A stretch of DNA of 23,721 bases, taken from contig JAAMPI010000885.1 in the NCBI GenBank assembly GCA_013054445.1, forward strand, positions 1 to 23,721, given 5' to 3'. Both the position numbers and the translations under genes were made by a program. Positions 1 to 10,235 of the stretch are shown here, in pieces; the first letter of the stretch is position 1, and every line of letters starts with the position of its first letter. The notes below the pieces were generated by a model that was given only the letters and a program-made list of their open reading frames with translations, was not told where the DNA came from and did not search any database. The DNA is from Cudoniella acicularis (lineage: Eukaryota; Ascomycota; Leotiomycetes; Helotiales; Helotiaceae).

Positions 1-583
1 ATGGTTCTTTTGATTTAGCGCGATATCAGAAGTACTTCAAGGCTTCTGTAATTCGAAAATAACTGCATGTAATCAAGCGTCTGTTGTGTCAAAATTTTTT
101 TTTTTTTTTTCAATGTAATTTTCACTGAAAATAGTATTTGGTTGTTCTTGAAAATGCCCGATGTCATTACAATTCCAAATAACAACATTCTGTTCAGCAC
201 TCGATTCGCTGAAGTTGCTCTCTTAGCGTATCAATTCCCGGATGTTAGCGAGTCGGTCAGGGTGGCGAACGCTAAAACAGCTTGTCGGGAGCTTCCTCTC
301 AGTGCTAGTTCCCTGCCAACCGCAACGAGTCACCCCTGGTTCTAGCGATCCTGGAAAGTTGATATCTGTAAGAGGCTCTAGAATAAACGGGAGTTCAGAG
401 TAGAGATCACACGATAAAATAGAACTCGCCAGCGAGATTATGGTTTAGAGGTCTATATTTCAAAGTCTTTCACCACGGTCCCACCAGTTCTCTGACTCTG
501 AAAGCCATCCGGGAATGAATGGGATGGCAAGAGGTTGGCGGCAGAAGAAGATCTAGCCTGGAGTTTTGCCGTTTTATTGTCCG
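1..583. other. Left-edge non-coding stretch
   Basis: I see no convincing gene here. There is a poly-T run at about 96-110. The only open frames are short (60-70 codons) with no recognisable motif. The stretch is downstream of the HET relic, which reads leftwards and ends at 584, so its first part is probably the old 3' flank of that gene. Confidence 0.5.
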
Positions 584-2478
584 TTATTGAAAATCCAACC
601 TGCTGCATTGGTTTGCTTTCTCCGCTCGCTCAGTAAACCCTCCATCCATCAAGCCATGCACGTAGCAAGGTCCAACAAAAGTTTTTCGAACCAACCTGCC
701 CGCCTCACGAGCGGCTGTATTGTCTTCCGGTTGACGCCTAACAACAAATGGTACATCTATGCCTTTAAAAACAGCTATCCAGTCCCCAGGTTCTGAATCT
801 GCTGGCAGTAAGCAGAACCAATTGTATCTGTTATCTGTTTTCGCAAAACAATAACTTATTGTGTTCGCAGTGTCGTAGGTGAAATTGGCGAAGTCAGGAT
901 TAGTCGCCGCTTCGCGAGTCATACAAAGACCCCCGGCAATCTGCCCCGTAAGAATGGGACTGCCTATCATATCATCGTAATAGCCATCTCGAGCAGCTTT
1001 AAGCTTGGAGTAAAAATAACGATTTGTAGTGCCTTGAGATGGATCAGCACGTCCAATACCACTTCGAGACCTATCGACGCAAAGCGTCCGCCAAAAGGCT
1101 TCTTCCCGAGATTCGTTATTGTAGCAAGGTATAATGAATTCCGGCTCTTGGGGGTTAAGTGAAATTTCTCTCCAGGCTTCAAAACAATTTGCCCTGGCCC
1201 CTTCGTCTTCAATTTCTCTGCCTGGCCATGGCGAAGAAGGCATGACAGGTCCAATTTCACCCACCAATGCCAGAACACAGCAGGAAAGAGTGACTGTGGT
1301 TTTGTCATCTGAAATTGTGAGGTCTTCAGGCCCTCTATTCCTTGGTCCGGCGGCCTGATACCATGATTTGTCGACCAGGAAGTTGTGAGGCAATTTTGCA
1401 TGTCAGTCGGGAACCCAGGAAGGCATTGCTTTGGGCGGCTTTGGATTTTATGCGTAGAGCAAAAGTTCCGCGCCTGGAGATGAACCATTCAAGAATCTTC
1501 TTGCTACTTTGGCGTATAGCTCCTGTTTAGACAACCCATAGTTATGCTTGATCTAAGAAGCCGTTTTTGTGCTGGCCATGCCCAAAACTCCATATATTCT
1601 GTCTCTAAGATCTTTGCATTCGGTGAATCTCAGGCTTTGGAGTAAGAATAAAAGGTCAATACCACCCTTAGTCTCATAAGTTTTGCGAAAATCCGACATC
1701 AGTAGCGCATTAGCACAATTCTTGATTGGAAGTCTGGGGTTGAACGTTTCGAAAATGGCCTTCATTGCGAGACCTAAATCAAAATAAGAAATAAATGTGT
1801 CCCCCAGTGAAGAATGGCATTTCTGGATAGTACAACTTCCTGAAAAGCTCAGAGTCGAGAGAACCATGGCCGCTCGAAGAATTCTGTTACTTGCTGCCAC
1901 CGAGGGCTGTCAAATGAAGGAAAGTCGTTCCGAGCGCCTTTCATCACTGAGCTGTCATCATCAGGCTGTTGATAGGCACTACCTGCTAAATGGGTGTTTG
2001 CCATCATATGAAGCATAATTTCTCTCTCGTGTCTGAGTCTGAGGTCCTTCAACTTTGATAGAAGCGAGACCGCTACATTCGTACTGTCCGATTTAGGTCC
2101 AAGCCATATGAGAACGCTTTGCGCTTGTTTGTATATTCGTGGCATCATGGAACCCTGTTGACTTCGTTCAGGCGTATTGCTTTGGTTGATACATAGAGCA
2201 TCGATCCACAGACGCGAGGTCATGGTCGGATAACAAAAACGTTGAAGAGCTTGATAGCAATTTTTCCTGACGGTAATGGATTTTCCGTCGCAGATAACTT
2301 CACAATAACGTGACTTGGGGCTTCCCCAGCAGTAGGATACTGCATTGTATATTGATTTGTCGTTGAGTGAAGTGGCTACGAGAGAGCAGATGACGCGAGA
2401 CTGTCCTTGGCTAGGCTCAATAACAAGAATCCGGAATTCATCCTTAGCTAACAATTTGGTGTACTGGTATGGAGCCAT
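584..2478 (-). pseudogene. HET-domain (heterokaryon incompatibility-type) protein, broken by one frameshift and four stops
   Basis: HET proteins are fungal nonself-recognition and cell-death regulators. Read leftwards from the ATG at 2476-2478, the first 209 codons carry the classic HET motifs: NAVSYCWGSP near residue 45, LWIDALCINQ near residue 90, and FFERPWFSRL at the end. The next codon is TGA (1849-1851) where the family has Trp ('SRLW..QEV'). The frame then slips at a G run (+ strand C run, 1801-1805). The shifted frame carries RIYGVLGMA, an in-frame TAG (1553-1555), LSKQELYAKVARRFL, TAA (1448-1450), PKAMPSWVPD, TGA (1403-1405, again a Trp position), and then stays open to 584, including the usual HET C-terminal motif GPCYVHGLMDG. 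The span of about 631 codons matches full-length HET proteins of 600-700 residues and needs no introns. This is a clear pseudogene unless sequencing errors explain all five lesions. Confidence 0.92.
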
Positions 2479-3280
2479 ATTGAGGTAAATACCTGTGCAA
2501 CCAGCAATGCAGAATCACAGAAAAAATGTGCTGCAAAAAAAAGACTTTTGAATATTTTGAAAGCGGTTAACGGAGGACAGTGTGGAAAGAAGGTTGTGCT
2601 TTGGGAACAAGCCTAAGTTCATGAAGCCCTCCAACAATTCCTTTAGATAAATGGCGGGACGTGAATTGTGAGGCGAGAGGTTCGCGAAGTAGATGTGAGG
2701 GTGTATTAATGAAGTGGGATGTGGAAGAGAAGATGAAAACGGCTCATGCTGGAGATGGGCCCACTCTTCCCTGCAGCGCCACTGGTTGGAGCTTCTCGAA
2801 GCTCTCGAAGCTCTCGAAGCTCTCGAAGCTCACTTACTAGCTCTCAATGACGCTGTATTCCGCTTTCACTTCCACGAGCACTGGAAACTGCGAACCCACT
2901 TGAGGCTTGAGCACACCTCCACGCATCGACGATGCGTCGTCTCGTTCCGTGGGAGAAGCAGTTCATCGCATCGCATATTATTGCGCACGGCGATTGAGCT
3001 GTTGTTGGTGGTTGCCTGGGATGAGGCGCAATCAACCCCCACCATGTTTCTTGGGTGCATCAGCAGCAGCAGCTCAGCCAACGGCAATGTCCTCGGTCAT
3101 CCTACGAACTCCCAAAGCTGCTGCTGAGCTTCGCAACACTGATATATTTGCTCGCAGATAGCACGACCCATTGAACTTTGTCTCTAGGCTTTTTGCGGCC
3201 ATTGAGATCAGATCGTCCGAGAACAAGGACCTTTACTCGTTAATCGAACGACATCGAATCTCTCACGTTGTAGCCCCACG
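2479..3280. other. Intergenic region between divergent genes, with short tandem repeats
   Basis: This lies between the leftward HET relic and the rightward membrane-protein gene, so it should hold both promoters. It contains the 9-bp repeat at about 2791-2831 and a CAG microsatellite at about 3061-3073. The overlapping open frames on both strands (2714-3161) are low-complexity, lack recognisable domains and shadow each other. I do not call a gene. Confidence 0.5.
2791..2831 (+). repeat. 9-bp tandem repeat (gctctcgaa)
   Basis: Three exact tandem copies of gctctcgaa at 2801-2827 are preceded by a near copy with one extra base (2791-2800) and followed by a partial copy. The 9-bp period is a multiple of three, so one frame reads Leu-Glu-Ala over and over, which keeps a spurious ORF open. 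Confidence 0.9.
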
Positions 3281-4713
3281 ATGAAGGCAGAAAACCCAGC
3301 TCTCCACAATTACCTGCCAACGTCTTATAGGAATGGCGTATACAGGGAGGATCTAGAGCAAGGAAATGGGGGACCTGCTAACGGAGGCCCAAGTTCCTCT
3401 TCAACGCGCCCAAGAGAGAGTCAATATCCCGATGAAGATCTCCCGCCGTACGAGGAGACTCTTTTGATCCCAAAGACTCCTTTGTCGAGCCAGACAACAA
3501 AACCACAGCTCGAGCCCGAAGCTCAAACCCGCCGATTCTGGTACCAGTAAGCATCCCGATCTTACTTTTAACAGTACACACACAACAATTGACAATGTTC
3601 TTTTTTCGCAGACCCCCTCCTGCCCTTCCCTTCTCAAACAACCAGTCGAGCAGCGCAGATGTTCTTACATGCTTTCCCGATTATTCCACCGACGCCAATA
3701 CCCTCCAACAGATGATTTACGAACAAGCCTCATATCCACCAACATATTATTTGGAACTGAAGGGCACCCATACGGAGACAACTTATCAATCACATAGGAG
3801 AGGAAGTCGAAGTGGTGTGAGTTTCAATATTGGCACTCAACGTAACGCCGGCTTCTCTTATGGATCGGGACATAGAAATCGTCGCTCTTCGATCTCTAGC
3901 AGAAGCAGTGATGGGAGAACGGTAAATACCGTGGTCGACTTCTTTATTCGGATCAATATTACGCATCTCCTTACACGAGGACCTGATATTCCCGGTCAGC
4001 TCGAATTAATCCTAGATAATGTCAAGGGATATCGGGGAGGTATTTATCAGAGAAAGACGCCAACAATTGGGAATTTCGAAGCCGAAAACCAGCATGAGGA
4101 ACTAAAGGCCTGGTGCGACACATACGTCGCTGATCCGTCGCTGCTCAAATCATTTAGATTGGAGAGGAACATTATCAATCATGATACTCGAAAACTTGAA
4201 CATCTCCTCCGATCCCTTGTCAAAGCAACCGGTTACCGAGGGAATGTTTCCGTCGAATTTCCCGTTACGCACAGAAGTGTCACTGTCTATAGCCCCGGCA
4301 TGATTAACAGATGCCGGATGACTACATGGATTCGCTGGGTATTTTATCTGACATTTCTATGGATTTTCAGCTGGCCTTTTCTTTTCCTATCTACTGCAAA
4401 ATACCAAGTTGTGAAAGTTGTCTTTCCATATGCAAATATTTCACCAGAAGATGAGGAAGCTGGATACCAGAGAAGGCCAACTGTCATGAGCGAGACAGCC
4501 TGGTTTTATTTATGGGAGAAAGCACTTCGACGAGGTGTATTGGAGAAGGTCGAGTGTTATCAGGTAGATATGGGTGATGAATATCGGTTGGCGACAGAAG
4601 AGCAAGCTGCAAGGACAATGAATATTCGGATGGATAATCCAATTGGAGTTTATGGAGTCGGTGCGCAATTTACTGGTCAACCCCAGCGAGATGGTTGGGG
4701 ATTTGACATTTAG
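3281..4713 (+). CDS. Conserved fungal single-pass membrane protein of unknown function (intact)
   Basis: Two exons, 3281-3546 and 3612-4713, are joined across a 65-nt intron (GTAAGC...CAG, 3547-3611). They give a 455-residue protein. The N-terminal 100 residues are polar and disordered-looking, with a PY-type motif (DLPPYEE, near residue 50) that could bind WW-domain proteins such as Rsp5-type ubiquitin ligases. A Ser/Arg-rich stretch (SSISSRSSDG) follows near residue 190. A folded region contains 'LLTRGPDIPGQLELIL' and 'RNIINHDTRKLEHLLRS'. One strongly hydrophobic segment (about residues 329-351, WVFYLTFLWIFSWPFLFL) is probably a membrane anchor. The family recurs in filamentous ascomycetes as a hypothetical protein; as I recall, some entries are labelled 'ABC transporter protein', but I see no Walker motifs or transporter fold. 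No lesions are visible, in contrast to its neighbours. Confidence 0.93.
3547..3611 (+). other. Spliceosomal intron (65 nt) in the membrane-protein gene
   Basis: Donor GTAAGC, acceptor TTCGCAG. Removing it joins TAC-CA to A-CCC in phase 2 and connects the two long frames with no stop. A short ORF that starts inside the intron (ATG at 3589) is an artefact. Confidence 0.9.
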
Positions 4714-4879
4714 GGATGGAGCCGGAACTCGGAGTTCCTTGTTGCACGATCACCGTGAGCAATCAGCGACGTAGAAGGTATAAGTAATCAAATTCAATCT
4801 GTTCACATTCTATTTTTCTGCACTCTTACTTCCAGTGTTTCTTCCGTCTAAAAAGATATTCCATCCTCCAACACATACA

Positions 4880-6380
4880 ATGTCCAGAAAATACGATATC
4901 ATTCTTTTGGGCGCATATGGATAAACATCTACTTTATGTGCTGAGCATGTTTCCAAAATTCTGCCAACAAACCTGAACTGGGTAGTTGCGAGAAGATCCC
5001 AAAAGAAGCTTCAATCGCTGGTATCGAGATTAAAAACGTTGAGTAGAGACCGTCGGGATCCAGGTCATTCGCCCCTTGATACTTCTTATTTTCGTCGAAG
5101 ACTGATTTCTGAACAGACATTGAAGTAATTGAACTTGAAAAAGAGCCCCTGATGAGGCTAGCCAGCCGCATTTGTCTTTTCATTAATGATATTGGACCAT
5201 ATCATTTGTATTCGAGTCCGGTTGTGGCGGCCTGTGCTGTGTCTGGCATACATTATATTGGCTTGTGAATCTTCCACCTCTGGTCGTTGCCTGATTTGTA
5301 CGAGACAAGTCACTAATTTCACTACATAGTTCCATTGAAACGCCCTAGATCGAAGAGATGGTTAAGTTGTATCACAAAACTGCACAAGACAGCGGCGCAA
5401 TTGTAAGTCATCCAATGGAGTGAAATTCTGGGTTCTACTAACCCCAGCTCACAGATCATCCCAACCATAGCACTTTCACCCTCCGATATTATCGCATTCT
5501 TAATCGCCTCCCGCATTCGCACCCAACCCAACAGTGAAGGTTGCGCTGAATTCAAGAGCACCTCGAGACTCGAGCAAGTCTCAACCCTACTCCAAATCCC
5601 AACCAACCGGTTTATTCATTGTTTTCCTCAGATTACAAGGAATGAGCAGCGGCTCTCTTAACACTGTCTTAAGCCTGATAGCAACCTATGGTACAAGCTG
5701 ACTCTCGCCTGGGGATCCATTTTGCCTCACTAGCTCCCCACACGCCAAAGCACAGAGAAACCCGCCCTTCCTCGGGTATCAAAGTATCCCAGGCCTAGGA
5801 AAAGTAACAACATCTTTCCTAGCCATATGCAACAAGTCAATTATCCACCGCAGCGCCTCGCTCCGTCATTCCCTCTACACCAATAATATATCCACGTTTC
5901 GATTTCAGGAATTCCTCCCTGTATCAAACACCCTTTCTGCCATCTCCATACATCTTTTCATAAAGCTCGCTATTTTTCTCTTAGGATTCTCACCGCTGAG
6001 ATGGCTGTTGTACAAGATGCTTCCTAAAAGGGTACAGGTCCAGATATTGAGAGTGTTGAAAGAAAAGGAGGGGAGAAGCAGAGGGTTGAGGCTGTGGGAT
6101 GGCCGGTTGGTAAAGATGGGAAGAAGGTTAGAGGATGGTGGGAGTGGAAAGGGGAAGTCTGTATGAGTATGCAGCGGGGATGGGTGTTGAAGCTGCTAGG
6201 GTATTGTTGGATGGTGGGGAGGAGGTAGAGGTTCCGGCGAAGAAGATGGGAGGTGGGATTCTGACTCCTGTGACTTTGGGGACGGTCTTTGTGGAGAAGT
6301 TAAGGGTGAGATTTGGTGTTGATGTTGGGGTTGAGGAATTGAGTGATTGGGAATTAGAAGCTGAAGGAGGACCGGGATGA
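4880..6380 (+). pseudogene. Saccharopine-dehydrogenase-like oxidoreductase (trans-acting enoyl-reductase type), heavily decayed
   Basis: Pieces of one protein appear in order on the + strand but in changing frames. At 4880 it opens MSRKYDIILLGA, the Rossmann N-terminus, where the family has GATGYTG; the glycine-rich loop is spoiled (Thr to Tyr) and stopped by TAA at 4922-4924. Then come a basic segment ending at TAA (5126-5128), GPYHLYSSPVVAACAVSG (from 5191, other frame, ends TGA 5266), and YHKTAQDSGAI (5367-5402). A retained 52-nt intron (5403-5454; GTAAGT, branch CTAAC, CAG) leads into IIPTIALSPSDIIAFLIASRI, and a shifted frame gives SGSLNTVLSLIATYG. TGA at 5699 replaces an expected Trp. 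Next are a long clean block (GYQSIPGLGKVTTSF, FQEFLPVSNTLSA) to about 6030, two more frameshifts, and a C-terminal block SLYEYAAGMGVEAARVLLDGG / KKMGGGILTPVTLG to 6380. The family reduces C=C or C=N bonds; this copy cannot be functional. Full-length members are about 410-430 residues. Confidence 0.85.
5403..5454 (+). other. Relic intron in the saccharopine-dehydrogenase-like pseudogene
   Basis: GTAAGT donor, TACTAAC branch site and CTCACAG acceptor are all intact. They join ...DSGAI to IIPTIAL... in phase 0. The splice signals have outlived the reading frame. Confidence 0.75.
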
Positions 6381-6840
6381 GAGTTTGATGGGTGGACGAG
6401 TAAGAGGCGGAGTAGTAACTTTGTGAGTTGACTCTGAAGTTTGGATCATGATTTTAACTAAATAGACAAAAAATGCCCCCAGCGGCCTAGGGCTCACTCC
6501 AAACATCATTGCAAATCTTGTTTTCACGAATGAGGTGAGCGTGGCAAGTAGGAAGTGGGGCGTTAATATACGGGTGTAGATAGACGTCTAGGTTGGAATT
6601 ATTTGTGTTTGGATTCTGGGGAGAGCGGTTGGCCAGCGGCCCTCTGTCTCTCTTGTCAAATTCCAATAAAACGCAACAAAAGAAGGGTTTGAAAATTTCC
6701 TTGAATAGATAATTTTTTTTTAATGAATATAATTCTTCCCGTCTAATTTTAATTCTGGCGTGCGAGTACCTCTCCTGGTGTGAGTACCTTCCCTCGCATG
6801 AGCACTTCTCGTATGAGTTTAGAATTCGTCCCGTCATCGC

Positions 6841-8210
6841 TCAAAATCGTCTCGGAAGGATCAGCTCTACCTCTGGCATAATCGGACAACGACGCCATGG
6901 CTTTGTACCGACGGCCAAGATCCATCGGAATTGGGACATCTTCTGCCGAGACACTGTTCTGCTCAGCAAGAAGTTTGACTCTTTTGATCGGTCGGAGTAG
7001 CTGACAGTATCCTTTTTAGCTTTGACTAGTTTCCCGCCTCTTATAACTTCTGAGCTTCTCTGTACGAACTTCGATTGTTGCTGTCTCTCGTACGACCAGA
7101 GATGATCCATGATGGCTATCCACCACTCTGTGCATATCCCTGAACCCCGCCCGAATCCTCAATTTCGTGATCGTGAATCTGCTCCGAATCCACTACATTC
7201 GCCAACGGCGAACTTAAGGCCTTAAAGACCTGCTCATGGTATGCTTCGTGGAACATGTCCGCCCGCTCAACATCACCAGCCCACTTATCCGGCCAGCGGC
7301 CAGAGTCTTCCAACATAGCCTTTACCTGTTCTGCGCGACGCTTGAATAGTTCTGATCGGAGGTTCTTCGATCTCGGCTTTAGCTAATTCCATAGCTTCGT
7401 TCTTTGCTCTGGCGTTGTAAAGACTCTCTCAATCGATTCAGTTCCACACCATGATTTGATGTCGCTGTCGAAGGCACTAGAAATAAAGAATGTGATCTTT
7501 CCGACAACAACCAAGAGTTCTTTAAAATCACCTTGGCGTTTTTCCTCGCTGGTGTTTTGAAAGGCTTGCCGCGCTCATTGGCCCTTGAGAACTGACTGCT
7601 CGTCTTCTGTGGGCTTCCGAAAATTTGGATGAAGACACGGAATTGTGTTTTAAAATGTGAACCCCACCAGAGCGACTGGCGGGGGTGCCAAGTGCTCACT
7701 ATCTGTCGAGTTTGCTGCGGCTCCAAGTTCGTCTTCCGTAAGTGAGGTGGTAGATGGTGCAGTCCGATTAGATCGAAGAGGAGCCGCCTCACCAGAGCTA
7801 CTGGTGAAGGGGACTGTAGACTGAATATGGGAGCTGGGTGCTGTAGGAAGTGCTAAAGACTCTACAGAGAGCTCTGAAGACCCATATTCTGCATTATCGT
7901 AGATCGAAGCATCTTGTAAGATTACATTGGCAGTGGTGTTTGTAAACATAGCGGAAGATCCAGAAGTGAGTGCTGCTACTGTTAGAAACCTGCGATAAGG
8001 CTTAAAGGGACACTCTACCTCTTCTCGCGGCTGAAAAATTGTTTCGATAACCATAAACAGATTTTGCTGAGGAATCTGGAGGCCTATCCAATTTTGAAGA
8101 ATTGATACACCTGCGCTGCTGAAAGGGAATGCATTGTGGTCGCCAGTCTTGTCACCCTCATCGTCAGTGGGCCACATGAAAGCTGGCCTCTTGTGCTTAG
8201 TTTTGCGCAT
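6841..8210 (-). pseudogene. Eroded minus-strand gene of unknown family
   Basis: Several leftward open frames look like fragments of one protein. The first (8210 to 7650) starts MRKTKHKRPAFMWPTDDEG and is rich in Ser/Thr. From about 7640 the coding-like sequence moves between frames: KPTEDEQSVLKGQ, TGA, then FKELLVVVGKITFFISSAFDSDIKS to TAG, then, one frame over, ELAKAEIEE, then back to RSELFKRRAEQVKAMLED and WPDKWAGDVERADMFHEAYHEQ, ending at 7116. A last frame (7110-6841) starts MDHLWSYERQQQSKF. The charged, heptad-like central part (about 7350-7280) suggests a coiled coil. I do not recognise the family. The frame changes and stops imply a pseudogene, although an undetected intron near 7650-7700 could explain one of them. 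It is divergent from the Hsp70-like relic, 362 bp between starts. Confidence 0.4.
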
Positions 8211-8572
8211 TGCTTTTGTATGGTTAGGAGATGATGCCGTGAAGAGGTGATGACTGGCGTAGAATCGTGAGTGTGTTATGTAAGGTTATAGATTTTCGGG
8301 CATGTCGTTTCGTGATTAAGCACCCTCACGTTCTCTCATATACACGCTGCGGTCCCGATTCTTCCCGCCCTCACTTTTCAAGTGGCTCGTGCACCTGCGG
8401 TACTCTCTCTAGTTTCATGCCCAACACTAACACTAACAAAAACTGCATCTGCATTTGTAACGTGTGACTTTACCCCATTTTCCCTCGACGATTCAGCTTT
8501 CTCTTCTAAAGTTTCGGTTTCCCAATTACGAATCAACTTAGCATCATCCGTTTTCCCTATCAAAACGCATCA

Positions 8573-10080
8573 ATGGCGACAATGCGGTCTAAAGTGCATA
8601 TTTCCATATAAGATCAGGCGCCATTTATCATTGCAATCGATTTTGGCACAACAAACACTTCTGTTGCGTTCTCCTATGTGGAGGCCTCATCCGGGGATGT
8701 CAAAGAAGACGCATTAACCCAATGGTCCGGTGGAGATGGTTCTCCAAAGCCAGAGCCGCAGGTGATTATCTACATTTTCGTCACGACGTCAACTGGGATC
8801 TTGTCCTGACTCAGCATTAATTCGCTCAGATCCCCAATACGATATTCTACAACCAGTCTCAAAATATTGTAGGTTGGGGCCCTTACACCTCGAATGCGCT
8901 GGCACCTACCGGATATCCAAAAGTAGGCGTTCTAAAATTCGAAAATATCAAGCTGAGCCTTATCATGGAGGAGAGCCCATCAACGGTCTCAAAAAATCTC
9001 CCAACCTTTCCCGAAGGAAAGACTGCTGTTGATGTTGTCGCCGATTTTCTTCAGAAACTTCGCACCACCGTTCGAAGTGAACTTCTCAGTTTGTTAGGAA
9101 ATGCATTCGCAAAACAAGAGCATAACATACAGTTTTGTTTTACTATTCCTCCGACCTGGAATAATAAAATTAAACTGGATTTCCGCCGAACAATCGTTCA
9201 AGCTGGATACATTCAGGATATCAACGATAGTCGTTGCACACTCACTTCAGGGCCCGAGGCAACAGCTTTGTTTACTTCAATACGCATCTCTGTCCCAAAC
9301 CTCTTCGAACGTAGTTCTTGTTGTGGACTGTGGTGATGGCACATGTGACCTCGCATCATACGAAATTCCTAAAGAGGATCCGACTCAACTAAGAGAATAT
9401 ACTGCTACGTCAGGAGATATTTGCGGGTAAGTCTGTTACAATCCCGACTGCTCATCCATAACAAAGAATAACCCTTCAGATCAACGACCCTGAACCGGAA
9501 TTTCAGGAACCTCGCATGCCGGAACACCGACAAGATGAAATTGCCACCGAATTCTAAAACTGCGGCTCGCATCTACTGGAAGTGTATGCGAGATTTTGAA
9601 AGTAGAATTAAGGATGGTTTCCGTCTTGCACAACCAGGAGGTAGACCAAAGAATTGAGTAGTAGATGTAGGGTTATCCGCCGAGTTCCCGGAAGCTGGTA
9701 TTGAGGAAGGATATATGGTATTTCAGTATGATAAGGTTCTAGCCTGCTTTGAGCCTGTTTTCAAGCAGGTTCTCGAGTTGATAAATGACCAAGTTGGTCA
9801 AATCAACCGACATGGTGGTTTTATAGAGGTACGAAAGCCGTTCCTCACTAATGCCATGTCACCGTCTAACCTAAGCTAGAATATCTTGATTGTTGGGCCG
9901 TTTGCTCGATCCGAGTATTTGTTTGAGACGATCAAGGCGAGCGTGCCGGCAAATCTAGCGGACAAAATCGTTCGTCCAGCAGACAACACATTAGCAAAGG
10001 TGAAGGGTGCTTTGATTGCTGGGAGAAGAGCTGCAACCAAGGTCAGTCGTGCATGGCGGGGATGTGTCACGGAAGCATGA
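8573..10080 (+). pseudogene. Hsp70-like (actin-fold ATPase) protein, frameshifted and truncated
   Basis: The first exon has the phosphate-1 loop IAIDFGTTNTSVAFS (from about 8630), but an in-frame TAA (8609-8611) separates it from the upstream ATG at 8573. Introns: 8762-8829 (GTGATT..CAG, weak donor), 9427-9479 (GTAAGT..CAG) and 9829-9879 (GTACGA..TCTAAC..TAG). Exon 2 carries FTIPPTWNNKIK and SGPEATALF, then slips one base near 9270. The new frame gives the phosphate-2 motif as VVDCGDGTCDLASYE, where the family has a GGGT turn. Later come GSTTLN, a TGA at 9655-9657 (Trp expected), and in the last exon LIVGPFARSEYLFE with DNTLAKVKGALIAG, the adenosine-binding region. The coding total is about 445 codons against 550-600 in fungal cytosolic Hsp70-like proteins, so the C-terminus is also short. 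These proteins resemble HSPA12-type ATPases; substrates are unknown. Confidence 0.88.
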
Positions 10081-10235
10081 TAAATATATGAAAGATGGAT
10101 AGGACATACATTATCGTAATTTTGTTCCGAGTTTCCAAAACTACCTTGATTGCATTGATTCTCATCCGATGCGCTGCTGCAGATCATATAGGCTTGGATG
10201 ACTCCGGATGAGTTTCAACATCTCCCCAACTTCGT

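Noticed and set aside
97..110. Poly-T tract as a terminator or poly-A tail of a retroelement
   Set aside because: No element body or target-site duplication is seen beside it; a plain homopolymer run is the safer reading.
1134..1530. Plus-strand ORFs of 62-74 codons
   Set aside because: Antisense shadows of the HET pseudogene, whose minus-strand motifs explain the coding bias.
1849..1873. A tiny intron that would remove the first HET stop (GT...CAG, about 25 nt)
   Set aside because: Too short for splicing, and it would delete the conserved RPWFSRLW region. A nonsense mutation is simpler.
2714..3161. Overlapping ORFs of 63-137 codons on both strands
   Set aside because: They are low-complexity, kept open by the 9-bp repeat and CAG runs, overlap one another on opposite strands and show no domain.
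6487..6837. 116-codon leftward ORF
   Set aside because: No motif, odd composition with internal near-repeats (RYSHQERYSH), AT-rich middle. Probably chance sequence downstream of the unknown minus-strand relic.
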